The notes under the pieces are model-generated. The model saw only the letters and a list, made by a program, of their open reading frames with translations. It was not told the DNA's origin and did not search any database. A program made the position numbers and the translations under genes. A DNA stretch of 37,515 bases from Bacteroidota bacterium (GTDB lineage Bacteria > Bacteroidota > Bacteroidia > Chitinophagales > Saprospiraceae), in assembly GCA_019136675.1 (NCBI GenBank), contig JAGVTV010000093.1:1-37515 (forward strand), read 5' to 3'. This document shows, one piece after another, positions 25,302 through 33,991 of this stretch (positions within the stretch are counted from its first letter, which is position 1; each line of letters opens with the position of its first letter).

Positions 25302-26585
25302 TTACATATTGCCCTGAGGAGAGACTATTACCTCCGTCATTTGGTCCTCGTTGAGATACCTGTGGGCTGCTTCCATAATCTTTAACGGTGTGATTTCTGT
25401 CATCTCATCCACAAACTGTTCAAAGTCCCTGGGCTGCTTGCCGATCATGACCATGGATTTTGCAAATGAACCCACATTCATTGGGCCGTCCAGCATATTC
25501 ATAAAATTCCCCATCACATAGTTTTTTACCATCTGCAGCTCCTTGCTGCCCACCTTTTTTGTCTTTAGCAGGTCCATCTGATGGTATATTTCCTTTAAAA
25601 TGGGCTCCACGTATTCTGTTGCGGCTTCTGTACCCACATAAAAGTACCCGTCGTGCAGCATCTGGTCCATGCTGCTGTGGATATCATAGGTATATCCCAT
25701 GTCCTCCCTTATGCTTGACATCAGTCTCGACCCAAAATACCCTCCCAGGATGGTGTTCAGAAGGAAAAACACCACATTGTCGGGATGATTTTTTCCGAAA
25801 AGTCTTCTGCCGGTCTTGATGGAGCTCTGGTGTTCGTTGCGGCTGTAAAGCCTGATTTTATTGGAAGCCGGCTCAATCCTGCACGGGTGGTATTCTTTTT
25901 TACGGGATGGGTGGCTGACACTGCCAAATACCCGGCCGATCTGATTCCTGATCTCAGCGGTAACTTTGCCGCTCAGGAAAATGTAACAGTTGTCTGAGCC
26001 GTAATAGTCCTGAAAATGCGAAACCAGCAAATCTCTTGAAAGGCGGAGATAGTCATTTTCCGTGCTGTTGTACCCGTATGGGTGGTCCTTGCCAAAGATC
26101 TCCTCCGTGATCTGGCGGTAGGTGATAACATCATTTTTTGTGAGCTCTTCCCTGAGTTTCTGTATATTTAGTTTTTTAAACTTTTCTATCTCGTCAGCAG
26201 GAAAGACCGGAGTACTGTACATTTCATGCAGCAAATCGATGCCCTGAGAAGCATATTTTGTCAGACAGTAAAACGTGGTGAATGAAAAGTCAAGGTTGGA
26301 AGCGGTGCGGATCGAAGACCCGTAATAATCTATCTCCTCTGCTATGGTTTGCGAATTTTTGCCTGCACACCCGTCCTTGATAAGAGATGATACAGCCCTT
26401 GACACCAGCGGAAAATCCTCACACGACCTGCCCGCCTCGTGCACTATCTCTATCTTTATAATATCCTGGCTGCCCAGATTTGCCTCGCAGACCCGTGTTC
26501 CGTTGGCCAGTGAGTAGACATCGATTTCAGGTATCGTGAGTTTTTTTATTCTGGCGATATCGGGGGCCTTTGTCCTGTCGGTCAT
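25302..26585 (-). CDS. M16-family (pitrilysin) protein lacking the zinc-binding motif
   Basis: The 427-residue product has the fold of half an M16 peptidase pair. Where active members carry HxxEH, this one reads AVSSLIKDGCAG (residues 64-75), with no His-x-x-Glu-His. The usual downstream features persist: AEEIDYYGSSI, then the C-terminal-half segment GSRLMSSIREDMGYTYDI with the Arg/Tyr pair that positions substrate in M16B enzymes. In Bacteroidota, such motif-less members normally pair with an active partner encoded next door. Here the neighbours are mreB and dnaN, so a partner, if any, is elsewhere. No signal peptide is evident at the N-terminus (MTDRTKAPDI). Its 5' region has small hairpins (26597-26612 and 26687-26705). 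Confidence 0.88.
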   Translation of the reverse strand: MTDRTKAPDIARIKKLTIPEIDVYSLANGTRVCEANLGSQDIIKIEIVHEAGRSCEDFPLVSRAVSSLIKDGCAGKNSQTIAEEIDYYGSSIRTASNLDFSFTTFYCLTKYASQGIDLLHEMYSTPVFPADEIEKFKKLNIQKLREELTKNDVITYRQITEEIFGKDHPYGYNSTENDYLRLSRDLLVSHFQDYYGSDNCYIFLSGKVTAEIRNQIGRVFGSVSHPSRKKEYHPCRIEPASNKIRLYSRNEHQSSIKTGRRLFGKNHPDNVVFFLLNTILGGYFGSRLMSSIREDMGYTYDIHSSMDQMLHDGYFYVGTEAATEYVEPILKEIYHQMDLLKTKKVGSKELQMVKNYVMGNFMNMLDGPMNVGSFAKSMVMIGKQPRDFEQFVDEMTEITPLKIMEAAHRYLNEDQMTEVIVSPQGNM

Positions 26586-26686
26586 TGGAAGAATTTGGCA
26601 TTAAACAATGCCGGAGACCTCTCGGTTTAAAACATGTGATTATCGTCCCAATAAAAGAGTAATGCCAGGCACTTCATTAGCAGGGA

Positions 26687-26705
26687 CATCAGTGAAAATC
26701 TGATG
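26687..26705. other. Small inverted repeats between the M16 gene and dnaN
   Basis: CATCAG (26687-26692) and CTGATG (26700-26705) form a 6-bp stem around TGAAAAT. A second stem, GGCATT-AAAC-AATGCC, lies at 26597-26612 just before the M16 start. Both fall in the divergent gap (26586-26823). They may be operators or leader hairpins; stems this short also occur by chance. No other structure was found in the gap apart from the dnaN -7 box. Confidence 0.25.
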
Positions 26706-26752
26706 CCAATAATCGATAAATTAAGCAGATTATGAAATAAGATATATTTTGT

Positions 26753-26760
26753 TAATTTTG
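26753..26760 (+). promoter_or_regulatory. dnaN -7 promoter box
   Basis: TAATTTTG is an exact TAnnTTTG, 63 bases upstream of the ATG at 26824. The sequence about 20 bases upstream (TTATG) is a weak -33. The G-rich leader that follows (about 57 bases) is unlike the AT-rich leaders elsewhere in the window. Confidence 0.5.
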
Positions 26761-26823
26761 TGGCTCTGATTGGTCGGAGGATCCAGGTACAAAAGGTAAG
26801 GGTCAGGGTCCGGAGGCCAAAGA

Positions 26824-27957
26824 ATGTCTAAAAACCAGATTATGAGATTTGAAGTTTCGTCATCAGAATTACTCAAGCAGCTAAACATTGCATCAGGAGC
26901 CATCAATACCAATCCGGTATTGCCGATTATGGAAGACTTCCTGTTTAATGTCAAAGATAATGTCCTGACCATCACCTCCACCAACCTTGAGACCACTATT
27001 ATCACAAGTGTGGATGTGACATCAGATGAGGACGGCATCATCGCCATCCCGGCCAAAATGCTTCTCGACACCATCAAGGCATTGCCTGAGCAGCCGGTAA
27101 CTGTTTCTGTGGAAGAAAACAACAGCATACGCATTATGTCGGCGTTTGGTGTATACAAGCTGTCGGGCGACTCGGCAGAAGATTTTCCCAATCCGCCGGA
27201 AGAGGAGGATGTAGAGTCCCTTGTCCTCAATTCAAAAAAGGTACACAAAGGCATCACCAATACCATATTTGCGACAAGCAATGACGAACTGAGACTCGCA
27301 ATGACGGGTGTTTTGGTCCAGATAGATTTTACCAAACTCAACTTTGTGGCCACAGACGCCCATAAGCTGGTCAAGTACACCATCGGCAATATTAAAACCG
27401 ATATAGCCAGGTCGCTTATTGTACCAAAAAAGGGTCTTATCCTGGTAAAAAATGCACTCACGGAAGATTGTGATGTATCGATTAGTTTTAACAAAGCCAA
27501 TATATTTTTCAATTTTGGCCGTACCAAGATTGTCTGCAGGCTTATTGACTCAAAGTATCCTGAATACAACGCCGTCATCCCGGTAGAAAATCCGCTTTCC
27601 GTGGTCATCAACCGCAAGGATTTCCTGAGTTCACTTCGCAGGATTGCCCTGTATGCCAATAAGGCCACCAACCAGGTTGTACTCAATATCACTGACAAAA
27701 GCATGACCATCTCGGCTCAGGACCTTGATTTTTCAAATGAAGCCACCGAACAGCTTAATTGCACCTTTGCAGGAGGCGATGCTATTACGATCGGATTCAA
27801 TGCCAAGTTTCTGGGCGAAATGCTCTCTGTCCTCGAATATGACGAGATAAAGATGCAACTCTCCACACCGAGCAGGGCAGGTATCATCGTGCCGCTGGAA
27901 GAAGAACCGGGCGAATCATTGCTGATGCTGGTGATGCCCGTGATGATGGGCAATTGA
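26824..27957 (+). CDS. dnaN: DNA polymerase III beta subunit (sliding clamp)
   Basis: DnaN is the ring-shaped clamp that tethers polymerase III to DNA. The 377-residue product shows the three-domain clamp pattern: RFEVSSSELLKQLNIASGAI at the start, MLLDTIKALPE, TDAHKLVKYTI in domain 2, RRIALYANKATNQVVLN in domain 3, and the C-terminal LMLVMPVMMGN that forms part of the peptide-binding cleft. The in-frame ATG at 26842 (MRFEVSS) is the more usual start of the family and may be the true one; six residues differ. It stands apart from dnaA and gyrB, as often in Bacteroidota, and nadD follows after 50 bases. Confidence 0.97.
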   Translation: MSKNQIMRFEVSSSELLKQLNIASGAINTNPVLPIMEDFLFNVKDNVLTITSTNLETTIITSVDVTSDEDGIIAIPAKMLLDTIKALPEQPVTVSVEENNSIRIMSAFGVYKLSGDSAEDFPNPPEEEDVESLVLNSKKVHKGITNTIFATSNDELRLAMTGVLVQIDFTKLNFVATDAHKLVKYTIGNIKTDIARSLIVPKKGLILVKNALTEDCDVSISFNKANIFFNFGRTKIVCRLIDSKYPEYNAVIPVENPLSVVINRKDFLSSLRRIALYANKATNQVVLNITDKSMTISAQDLDFSNEATEQLNCTFAGGDAITIGFNAKFLGEMLSVLEYDEIKMQLSTPSRAGIIVPLEEEPGESLLMLVMPVMMGN

Positions 27958-28007
27958 TAAAGCTTTTACATCCGGTTTCCGGGTCAGTCACGTAAACCCA
28001 CGGGCTT

Positions 28008-28583
28008 ATGAAAATCGGTTTGTTTTTCGGGTCTTTTAATCCTGTGCACATAGGCCACATGATCATTGCCAATCACATGGTCGAATACACCGATCTCAGC
28101 CAGGTGTGGATGGTCGTAAGCCCGCACAATCCACTTAAGGAAAAGACCTCCCTTGCCAGGGACAGCGACAGGCTGCATCTCGTACGGCTCGCCATAGGCG
28201 ACAACCCAAAGATCAGGGTATCCAATGTTGAATTTTCACTGCCAGTCCCTTCTTATACCATTGATACGCTGACCTATCTTAGGGAAAAGTATCCCAAAAA
28301 GCAATTTTCTCTCATCATGGGCGGCGATAACCTGGAAAGCATTGAAAAATGGAAAAACTACGAGGTCCTGCTTTCGGATTATGACATTTATATTTACCAA
28401 AGGCCGGGTTTTGAAAACAATAAATATGCAGACAACCCAAGAATCACGATAGTGGATGCACCCATGCTCGATATTTCGGCCACATTCATACGCAATGCCA
28501 TCAAGTCCGGAAAATCAGTTAGATATCTCGTACCCGATGAAGTTTTTGAGTATCTCGAAAACTCCGTGTTGTACAGGAAATAA
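28008..28583 (+). CDS. nadD: Nicotinate-nucleotide adenylyltransferase
   Basis: NadD joins nicotinate mononucleotide and ATP to deamido-NAD in NAD synthesis. The 191-residue product has the nucleotidyltransferase HxGH motif in GSFNPVHIGH (His14-His17), a central SLPVPSYTIDTLTYL and LIMGGDNLESIEKWKNY, and the second ATP-binding motif ISATFIRNAI, a variant of the usual ISSTxIR, where Ala replaces a Ser. Size is normal. It lies 50 bases after dnaN in the same direction and may be co-transcribed. Confidence 0.96.
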   Translation: MKIGLFFGSFNPVHIGHMIIANHMVEYTDLSQVWMVVSPHNPLKEKTSLARDSDRLHLVRLAIGDNPKIRVSNVEFSLPVPSYTIDTLTYLREKYPKKQFSLIMGGDNLESIEKWKNYEVLLSDYDIYIYQRPGFENNKYADNPRITIVDAPMLDISATFIRNAIKSGKSVRYLVPDEVFEYLENSVLYRK

Positions 28584-28672
28584 GGATTGCAGGCTACCGG
28601 TTTTTTTACGAAAGAAACACAATAAAAACAGCATTTTTTGGTTTTTAAATAGTTCAAAATCGAAGCAACATC

Positions 28673-30997
28673 ATGCGAAATAAAACGTTGCTCTTATGGC
28701 TTATTTATGCGTTCCTTTTTAGTCAGGGAGTACTTTCCGCCCAAAGCGGCCTGAAAATCGGGGAGTGGAAGTCACATCTTTCCTACAAGGACGGAAAAAG
28801 GGTGTGCCAAAGCTCCGAAAATGTCTATTATGCGTCATCTAGGGGACTGATCTCCATCTTTAAAGAAGACCTTTCGGTCAAATTTATGTCAAAGGAGGAC
28901 GGATTGTCGGATATCAGCATCGCCAATATGTTTTATGATGACAAGAACAATCAGCTGATCCTTATCTATGCTGACAACAATATCGATGTGATACAGGACG
29001 AAGATGTCTATAATATCCCCTTTATTAAGACCAATACCAGTATAACCGGAAGTAAAACAATCAACGACTTCCATATAAGCAACCAAAAAGATGCATATAT
29101 GGCGACTGATTTCGGCATTCTGGGATTTAATCTTCAGAAACTTGAGTTTCCGTTTACGACATTTACAGAGACCAAGGTGTACAGTATTGTGACACTGGGC
29201 AACACTATTTATGCCGGCACGGCCAGGGGTTTATATACCGTGTCAATTGACGGGGTCAATATTTCAGATTTTAACACCTGGCAGCTTGCCGGTCCTGATA
29301 AAGGTCTGCCTACCGGCGAGGAGGTAAAGTATCTGGCTGTTAAGTTTGGCAAGGTTTATCTGGCTGCGGCCAATAAAGTGTATGTTTCCGGATCTGACGG
29401 CAGATTTAGCGTGCTTTTGCAACCTGATGTCAATGAAACCGTCAACTATCTCTCAGAAGACGGATCTATGCTCATGGCCGGTATCGAAAATAACAGAAAT
29501 GAGACCCGAGTGCTTTTTTACAGTGATTCAGGCCTGTCAGGCGAGCGTGGATATGGATGTATCAATAAGGGTATTTACAGCGTGGAGGACCAAAAGGGAC
29601 GGATATGGTATGCCGACCAGTGGGACCCTATCCGCTATACTGAAGGCTTATCATCAGGGCCATGTAAAAACCTGAGATTTGAGGTGCCATTTACCAATGA
29701 TGCCAGCAATGTGAGGTTCAGGAAGGAAAAAGCTTATTTCGGCTCAGGAGGGGTAACCGAAGATTATCAGTACCGTTTTACTTTATACGGCTTTTATACT
29801 CTGGAAGACGGTAGCTGGAAAAATTTCAACGGTGATAATCTGACTTTGCTGAAGGATAAGGAATTTCTTCATTTATATTGCCTGGCCCCCAATCCTAAAA
29901 AGGAGGAGATTTTTCTGGGCTCCTATTATAATGGTGTAATGCTTCTGGATGAAAAAACAGGCAATATCAGCCACTGGAATAAGGACAACAGCGTCCTGGG
30001 GGGCACTGTCGGAGACGAGGCAAGGACCAGGATAGCAGGACTGGCACTCGACAAAAACGAAAACCTCTGGGTATCCAACTACGGAGCTTCCCGGCCACTG
30101 GCAGTAAGGACACCTGACAACAAGTGGTATAACTTTGCTGTCCCGTCCGCCACTTCTCTGGCTGATATTACCATCGACGACCAGGGCAACAAATGGATAG
30201 CGGTCACCGGCTCAGGCAACGGGCTCCTGGTATTTAATGAAGGGTCAAAGATTGACGATCCGTCCGATGACAAGATCAGATATATATCGAGGAGTAACAG
30301 TGAGATTACCGGCAATAAGGTCAATTGTGTCACCGTCGATCAGGACGGAAGCGTATGGGTGGGTACCGACCAGGGTCCTGTTGTATTCGAATGCGGAGAC
30401 CCTTTTTTGGAAAGTTGCAGGGGTAATATCAGAAAAGTGGTTGTGGAAAATATTCCCGCCCTGTTGCTCCGGGATGAAGATGTCCTGAGCATAGAGGCAG
30501 ATGGCGGCAACAGAAAATGGTTCGGCACCCGAAACGGAATTTTCGTACAGTCACCGGACGGAACCATCGAAGAAGCCAATTACAATAGTAAAAATTCTCC
30601 CTTGATCAGCAATAAAATACTGGACCTGGGATTTAATTCCGTCACAGGCGAAATGTTTGTGATCACGGACCTGGGCATCCAGAGCGTCAGGACAGAGACC
30701 ACAGGAGGGGGAAGGTCTCACAGCAGCAACGTGTATGCTTTTCCCAATCCGGTGCGGCCCGGATATTCCGGACCGATTGCCATCAAGGGCCTGGTGCGGG
30801 ATGCAAGTGTTAAGATAACCGATATCAACGGTAAGCTGGTATACGAAACCAAAGCTCTGGGAGGCCAGGCCACGTGGGACGGCAGAGATTATAACGGAGA
30901 AAAGGCGGCTACAGGGGTTTACCTGGTCTTTTCGGCAAACGAAAATACATCAATCCCTTCGGATGCCATCGTCACTAAAATCCTGATCGTAAACTAA
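28673..30997 (+). CDS. porZ: Type IX secretion system protein PorZ
   Basis: PorZ is a cell-surface component of the type IX secretion system that, in Porphyromonas, helps link anionic LPS to secreted cargo. The 774-residue length matches the family. It has a signal peptide (LLLWLIYAFLFSQGVLSAQ), the typical opening IGEWKSHLSY (about residues 28-37), two runs of beta-propeller repeats (for example YYASSRGLISIFKEDLSVK, IYAGTARGLYTVSIDG, GSVWVGTDQGPVVFE, NRKWFGTRNGIFV), and a C-terminal sorting-domain-like region with VYAFPNPVRPGYSGPI and GVYLVFSANE. It indicates that the organism has T9SS. Other T9SS genes are not in the window. The stop overlaps the convergent bshA stop in CTAA. Confidence 0.93.
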   Translation: MRNKTLLLWLIYAFLFSQGVLSAQSGLKIGEWKSHLSYKDGKRVCQSSENVYYASSRGLISIFKEDLSVKFMSKEDGLSDISIANMFYDDKNNQLILIYADNNIDVIQDEDVYNIPFIKTNTSITGSKTINDFHISNQKDAYMATDFGILGFNLQKLEFPFTTFTETKVYSIVTLGNTIYAGTARGLYTVSIDGVNISDFNTWQLAGPDKGLPTGEEVKYLAVKFGKVYLAAANKVYVSGSDGRFSVLLQPDVNETVNYLSEDGSMLMAGIENNRNETRVLFYSDSGLSGERGYGCINKGIYSVEDQKGRIWYADQWDPIRYTEGLSSGPCKNLRFEVPFTNDASNVRFRKEKAYFGSGGVTEDYQYRFTLYGFYTLEDGSWKNFNGDNLTLLKDKEFLHLYCLAPNPKKEEIFLGSYYNGVMLLDEKTGNISHWNKDNSVLGGTVGDEARTRIAGLALDKNENLWVSNYGASRPLAVRTPDNKWYNFAVPSATSLADITIDDQGNKWIAVTGSGNGLLVFNEGSKIDDPSDDKIRYISRSNSEITGNKVNCVTVDQDGSVWVGTDQGPVVFECGDPFLESCRGNIRKVVVENIPALLLRDEDVLSIEADGGNRKWFGTRNGIFVQSPDGTIEEANYNSKNSPLISNKILDLGFNSVTGEMFVITDLGIQSVRTETTGGGRSHSSNVYAFPNPVRPGYSGPIAIKGLVRDASVKITDINGKLVYETKALGGQATWDGRDYNGEKAATGVYLVFSANENTSIPSDAIVTKILIVN

Positions 30998-32124
30998 ACT
31001 TTTTGTGCCAGAATTTCGTGGTAGTAATTTTCGTACATCGGAAGTATCTCCCGAATATCAAACTTATTTGCCTGCAGAAAGGCATTTTTCCTGAATGTCG
31101 CCAGACTTGATTCATCTTCCAGCAATTCTATGCATCTTTGGGCCATGCCCTGCACATCCCCGGTTTCGCAGATGTAGCCTGTGACCCCGTCAATATTGAC
31201 CTCAGGTAGGCCACCTGCATTGGAGGAAATCACAGGCACTTCACAGGCCATGGCTTCAAGTGCTGCCAGGCCAAAACTCTCAGACTCGGAGGGCAGGAGA
31301 AACAAGTCCGATACTGCCAGCAGCTCTTCAACGGCTTCCTGCTTACCTAAAAATCTTACTTCGTCACAAAGGTGCAGACTGCGGCATAGTTCTTCCATAT
31401 ATTTCCTCTCGGGGCCGTCACCTACAAGCAGCAGCTTGCTCTTTACTTTTTTACTGACGATTTCAAAGATCCTGATGACATCATCCACTTTTTTTACCTT
31501 ACGGAAATTGGAAATATGTACAAGAATCTTTTCGCCGTCAGGAGCGATAGCCCGCTTAAAATGGTCTTTATTGATCTTTCTGAATCTGCTGAAGTCTATA
31601 AAATTAGGTATAACCCTGATATGTCTGCTGATGTGGAAGGACCTGAGTGTCTCCTCCCTGAGGCTTTCTGACACTGCAGTGACCCCATCAGACTGGTTTA
31701 TGCTGAATTCCACCACCGGTGCGTAAGACTGGTCCAGGCCCACAAGTGTTATATCTGTGCCGTGCAGTGTGGTAATGATGGGTATATCAATACCCTGTGA
31801 ATGCAGGATCTGCCTTGCCATATAGGCAACTGCCGCATGAGGGATGGCATAATGCACATGAAGAAGTTCCAGCTTTTCAAACCTCACCACATCGACCATC
31901 TTGCTGGCAAGCGAAGTCTCATAAGGCGTATATTCAAACAGGGGATAGTCCAGTGAAGTGACCTCGTGAAAATACACATTAGGGTGAAATGCCGTAAGCC
32001 TTACCGGCCTTTTGTAGGTAATAAAATGCACATCATGTCCTTTGTCAGCAAGTCCCAGCCCCAGTTCGGTTGCAACCACACCACTTCCTCCAAAAGTCGG
32101 ATAGCACACTATACCAATCTTCAT
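30994..32124 (-). CDS. bshA: N-acetyl-alpha-D-glucosaminyl L-malate synthase
   Basis: BshA transfers GlcNAc from UDP-GlcNAc to L-malate, the first step of bacillithiol synthesis. From ATG 32124 the product is 376 residues (B. subtilis 377). It begins KIGIVCYPTFGGSGVVATELG, the donor-domain glycine-rich loop typical of BshA, then HVHYAIPHAAVAYMA, TLHGTDITLVG, and the GT4 donor-binding signature SESESFGLAALEAMACEVPV. An upstream in-frame extension would add ~77 residues of unlike composition overlapping the divergent xerD, so it is rejected. bshB and bshC are not here. It implies that bacillithiol is the low-molecular-weight thiol of this organism. Confidence 0.95.
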   Translation of the reverse strand: MKIGIVCYPTFGGSGVVATELGLGLADKGHDVHFITYKRPVRLTAFHPNVYFHEVTSLDYPLFEYTPYETSLASKMVDVVRFEKLELLHVHYAIPHAAVAYMARQILHSQGIDIPIITTLHGTDITLVGLDQSYAPVVEFSINQSDGVTAVSESLREETLRSFHISRHIRVIPNFIDFSRFRKINKDHFKRAIAPDGEKILVHISNFRKVKKVDDVIRIFEIVSKKVKSKLLLVGDGPERKYMEELCRSLHLCDEVRFLGKQEAVEELLAVSDLFLLPSESESFGLAALEAMACEVPVISSNAGGLPEVNIDGVTGYICETGDVQGMAQRCIELLEDESSLATFRKNAFLQANKFDIREILPMYENYYHEILAQKV

Positions 32125-32200
32125 CGTAAGATCATTGTTAAATGTCCATAACAAAAATTCCAACAAAACGTTTGTAAGAATGCCATCATAGCACATAGAC

Positions 32201-33124
32201 ATGGACTGGAATAGCAGCTTAAAAGGATTCAGGGCGTACCTGCTGCTCGAAAAATCACTTTCGGGGCATTCCATAGAGGCATATATAAGGGATGTGGGAA
32301 AACTGCTGGAGTTTGTCCTTATTAAAAAGATAGATCTCACCCCTGATAAGCTCAATGGTGATCACCTCACATCTTTTGTATATTACATCAATGACCTGGG
32401 CCTTGAGCCGAAAAGCCAGGCCAGGATCATTTCGGGTATCAGGGCTTTTTACCGCTACCTGCTTCTTGAAGATATCATTGACGACGATCCTTCAGCCCTG
32501 CTTGAAAGCCCCAAACTCAGACGGACACTACCTGATGTACTCAGCTATGAGGAAATAGACCTTATTCTCTCCTCGATAGACATGTCACAGCCCCACAGCC
32601 AGCGAAATCGGGCCATGCTAGAGACACTGTACGCCTGCGGGCTGAGGGTGAGTGAGCTCACCACCCTCAGGCTGAGTGATTATTTTCCGGAACAGGGTTT
32701 CGTCAAGGTCATAGGCAAAAATAACAAGGAGCGACTGGTGCCCATCGGGGATTCTGCCATTAAACACATCAATCTGTATCTGGAGACGGAGAGAAAACAT
32801 CTGCCTGTCATCGCCAGGGGAAGCGAGGATGTTTTATTCCTCAACCGCAGGGGTAAAGGACTGACAAGGGTGATGGTCTTTACACTAATAAAAAACTTTA
32901 CAGCTCTGGCGGGCATACAAAAGACGGTAAGCCCGCATACCTTCAGGCATTCATTTGCCACGCACCTGGTGGAAGGAGGGGCCGACCTCAGAGCCGTACA
33001 GGAAATGCTGGGCCATGAGTCCATACTGACCACAGAGATCTACACTCATGTGGATAAAAAATACCTCAGGGACACTGTCATGAAATACCACCCCCTTAGC
33101 AGGCCTTCCGGCAAAAGAAGTTAA
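32201..33124 (+). CDS. xerD: Tyrosine recombinase XerD (chromosome dimer resolution)
   Basis: XerD with XerC resolves chromosome dimers at dif. The 307-residue product has the SAM-like core-binding domain (FRAYLLLEKSLSGHSIEAY, ISGIRAFYRYLLLEDII) and the catalytic domain with Arg149, Lys173, His246, Arg249, His272 and nucleophile Tyr281; each is within one or two residues of the E. coli XerD set (R148, K172, H244, R247, H270, Y279). Nothing around it suggests a mobile element: no integration site or cargo is apparent and neighbours are housekeeping genes. It diverges from bshA and ends 5 bases from the panC stop. Confidence 0.95.
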   Translation: MDWNSSLKGFRAYLLLEKSLSGHSIEAYIRDVGKLLEFVLIKKIDLTPDKLNGDHLTSFVYYINDLGLEPKSQARIISGIRAFYRYLLLEDIIDDDPSALLESPKLRRTLPDVLSYEEIDLILSSIDMSQPHSQRNRAMLETLYACGLRVSELTTLRLSDYFPEQGFVKVIGKNNKERLVPIGDSAIKHINLYLETERKHLPVIARGSEDVLFLNRRGKGLTRVMVFTLIKNFTALAGIQKTVSPHTFRHSFATHLVEGGADLRAVQEMLGHESILTTEIYTHVDKKYLRDTVMKYHPLSRPSGKRS

Positions 33125-33129
33125 AAAGA

Positions 33130-33981
33130 TCACTCTTTTCTGAGAATCATATTGTCAATAAGCCTTACACCATCGGCCCAGACCGCCACACAGGCCACGA
33201 CATAAGGGGTCTTGTCCATGTCTGTCACAGGATTGAGGGTATACCCGTCCACTATCGAGAAATATTCCGGCTCAAACGGAGCAACAGTTAGCCTTTTCAT
33301 GGCATATTTTTCAAGATCAGCCACTTGTTTGCTGTACATATCCCGCTTCACTGCTTTCATGACACGGTTTATTATCCCGGCTTTCCCGCGGGTCTCCGCA
33401 GATAGACGTTCGTTGCGTGAGCTCATCGCAAGACCGTTATGTTCACGCTTGATGGGGCAGACGACAAGTTGGGTATTGATCCCTAAACTCCTGATCATAT
33501 GGGCTACAATCGTAAATTGTTGAAAATCTTTCTGGCCCATATATAGCCTGTCAGGTGTCACGATGTCAAGAAGCCTTTTGACCACTTGTGCCATACCTTT
33601 GAAGTGTCCGGGCCGGAAAGCTCCCTCCATGTGTTTATCCAGTCCGCCCAGGTCAATATCAGCACCTTTGTCCTGGCCGTCAGGGTAGACCTCACTGACT
33701 GAAGGAAAAAAAAGTATATCGGCACCAGCAGGGGCTAGCAGTTTTGAGTCAGCCTCAAGGGTTCTGGGGTATTTTTCCAGATCCTTTTTATCGTTAAACT
33801 GGGTAGGATTTACAAAGATGGAAACAACCACAACCGGGTTTTGGCGTTTTGCTTTTTTCACCAGGGAGATATGTCCCTCATGAAGAGCTCCCATGGTAGG
33901 CACAAATCCAATCTTTTTGCCCGACTTCCTTGCGAGGTCCGTGAGGTGTCTTAATTCTGAAACAGTCTCTGCTATCTTCAT
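33130..33981 (-). CDS. panC: Pantoate-beta-alanine ligase
   Basis: PanC makes pantothenate from pantoate and beta-alanine with ATP. From ATG 33981 the product is 283 residues, the usual size. Motifs: VPTMGALHEGHISLV with HxGH-type His34 and His37, FVNPTQFNDKKDLEKYPRT, FRPGHFKGMAQVV, YMGQKDFQQ and the KMSKS-like MSSRNERLS. In-frame starts further upstream (to 34161) run into the next gene and lack family similarity, so they are rejected. The gene lies 10 bases behind the glycosidase gene; panB and panD are not in the window. Confidence 0.96.
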   Translation of the reverse strand: MKIAETVSELRHLTDLARKSGKKIGFVPTMGALHEGHISLVKKAKRQNPVVVVSIFVNPTQFNDKKDLEKYPRTLEADSKLLAPAGADILFFPSVSEVYPDGQDKGADIDLGGLDKHMEGAFRPGHFKGMAQVVKRLLDIVTPDRLYMGQKDFQQFTIVAHMIRSLGINTQLVVCPIKREHNGLAMSSRNERLSAETRGKAGIINRVMKAVKRDMYSKQVADLEKYAMKRLTVAPFEPEYFSIVDGYTLNPVTDMDKTPYVVACVAVWADGVRLIDNMILRKE

Positions 33982-33991
33982 TTCCGATGGG

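Noticed and set aside
26730..27710. 326-codon minus-strand frame opposite dnaN
   Set aside because: Ser/Leu/Thr-rich mirror of the dnaN coding frame; dnaN is certain on the plus strand.
32135..32154. TTGTTA/TAACAA inverted repeat between bshA and xerD
   Set aside because: Only 6-bp arms in AT-rich DNA; not enough to call an operator.
32201..33124. Integrase of a mobile element
   Set aside because: Catalytic residues match XerD position by position and the neighbours are housekeeping genes, with no attachment repeats seen.
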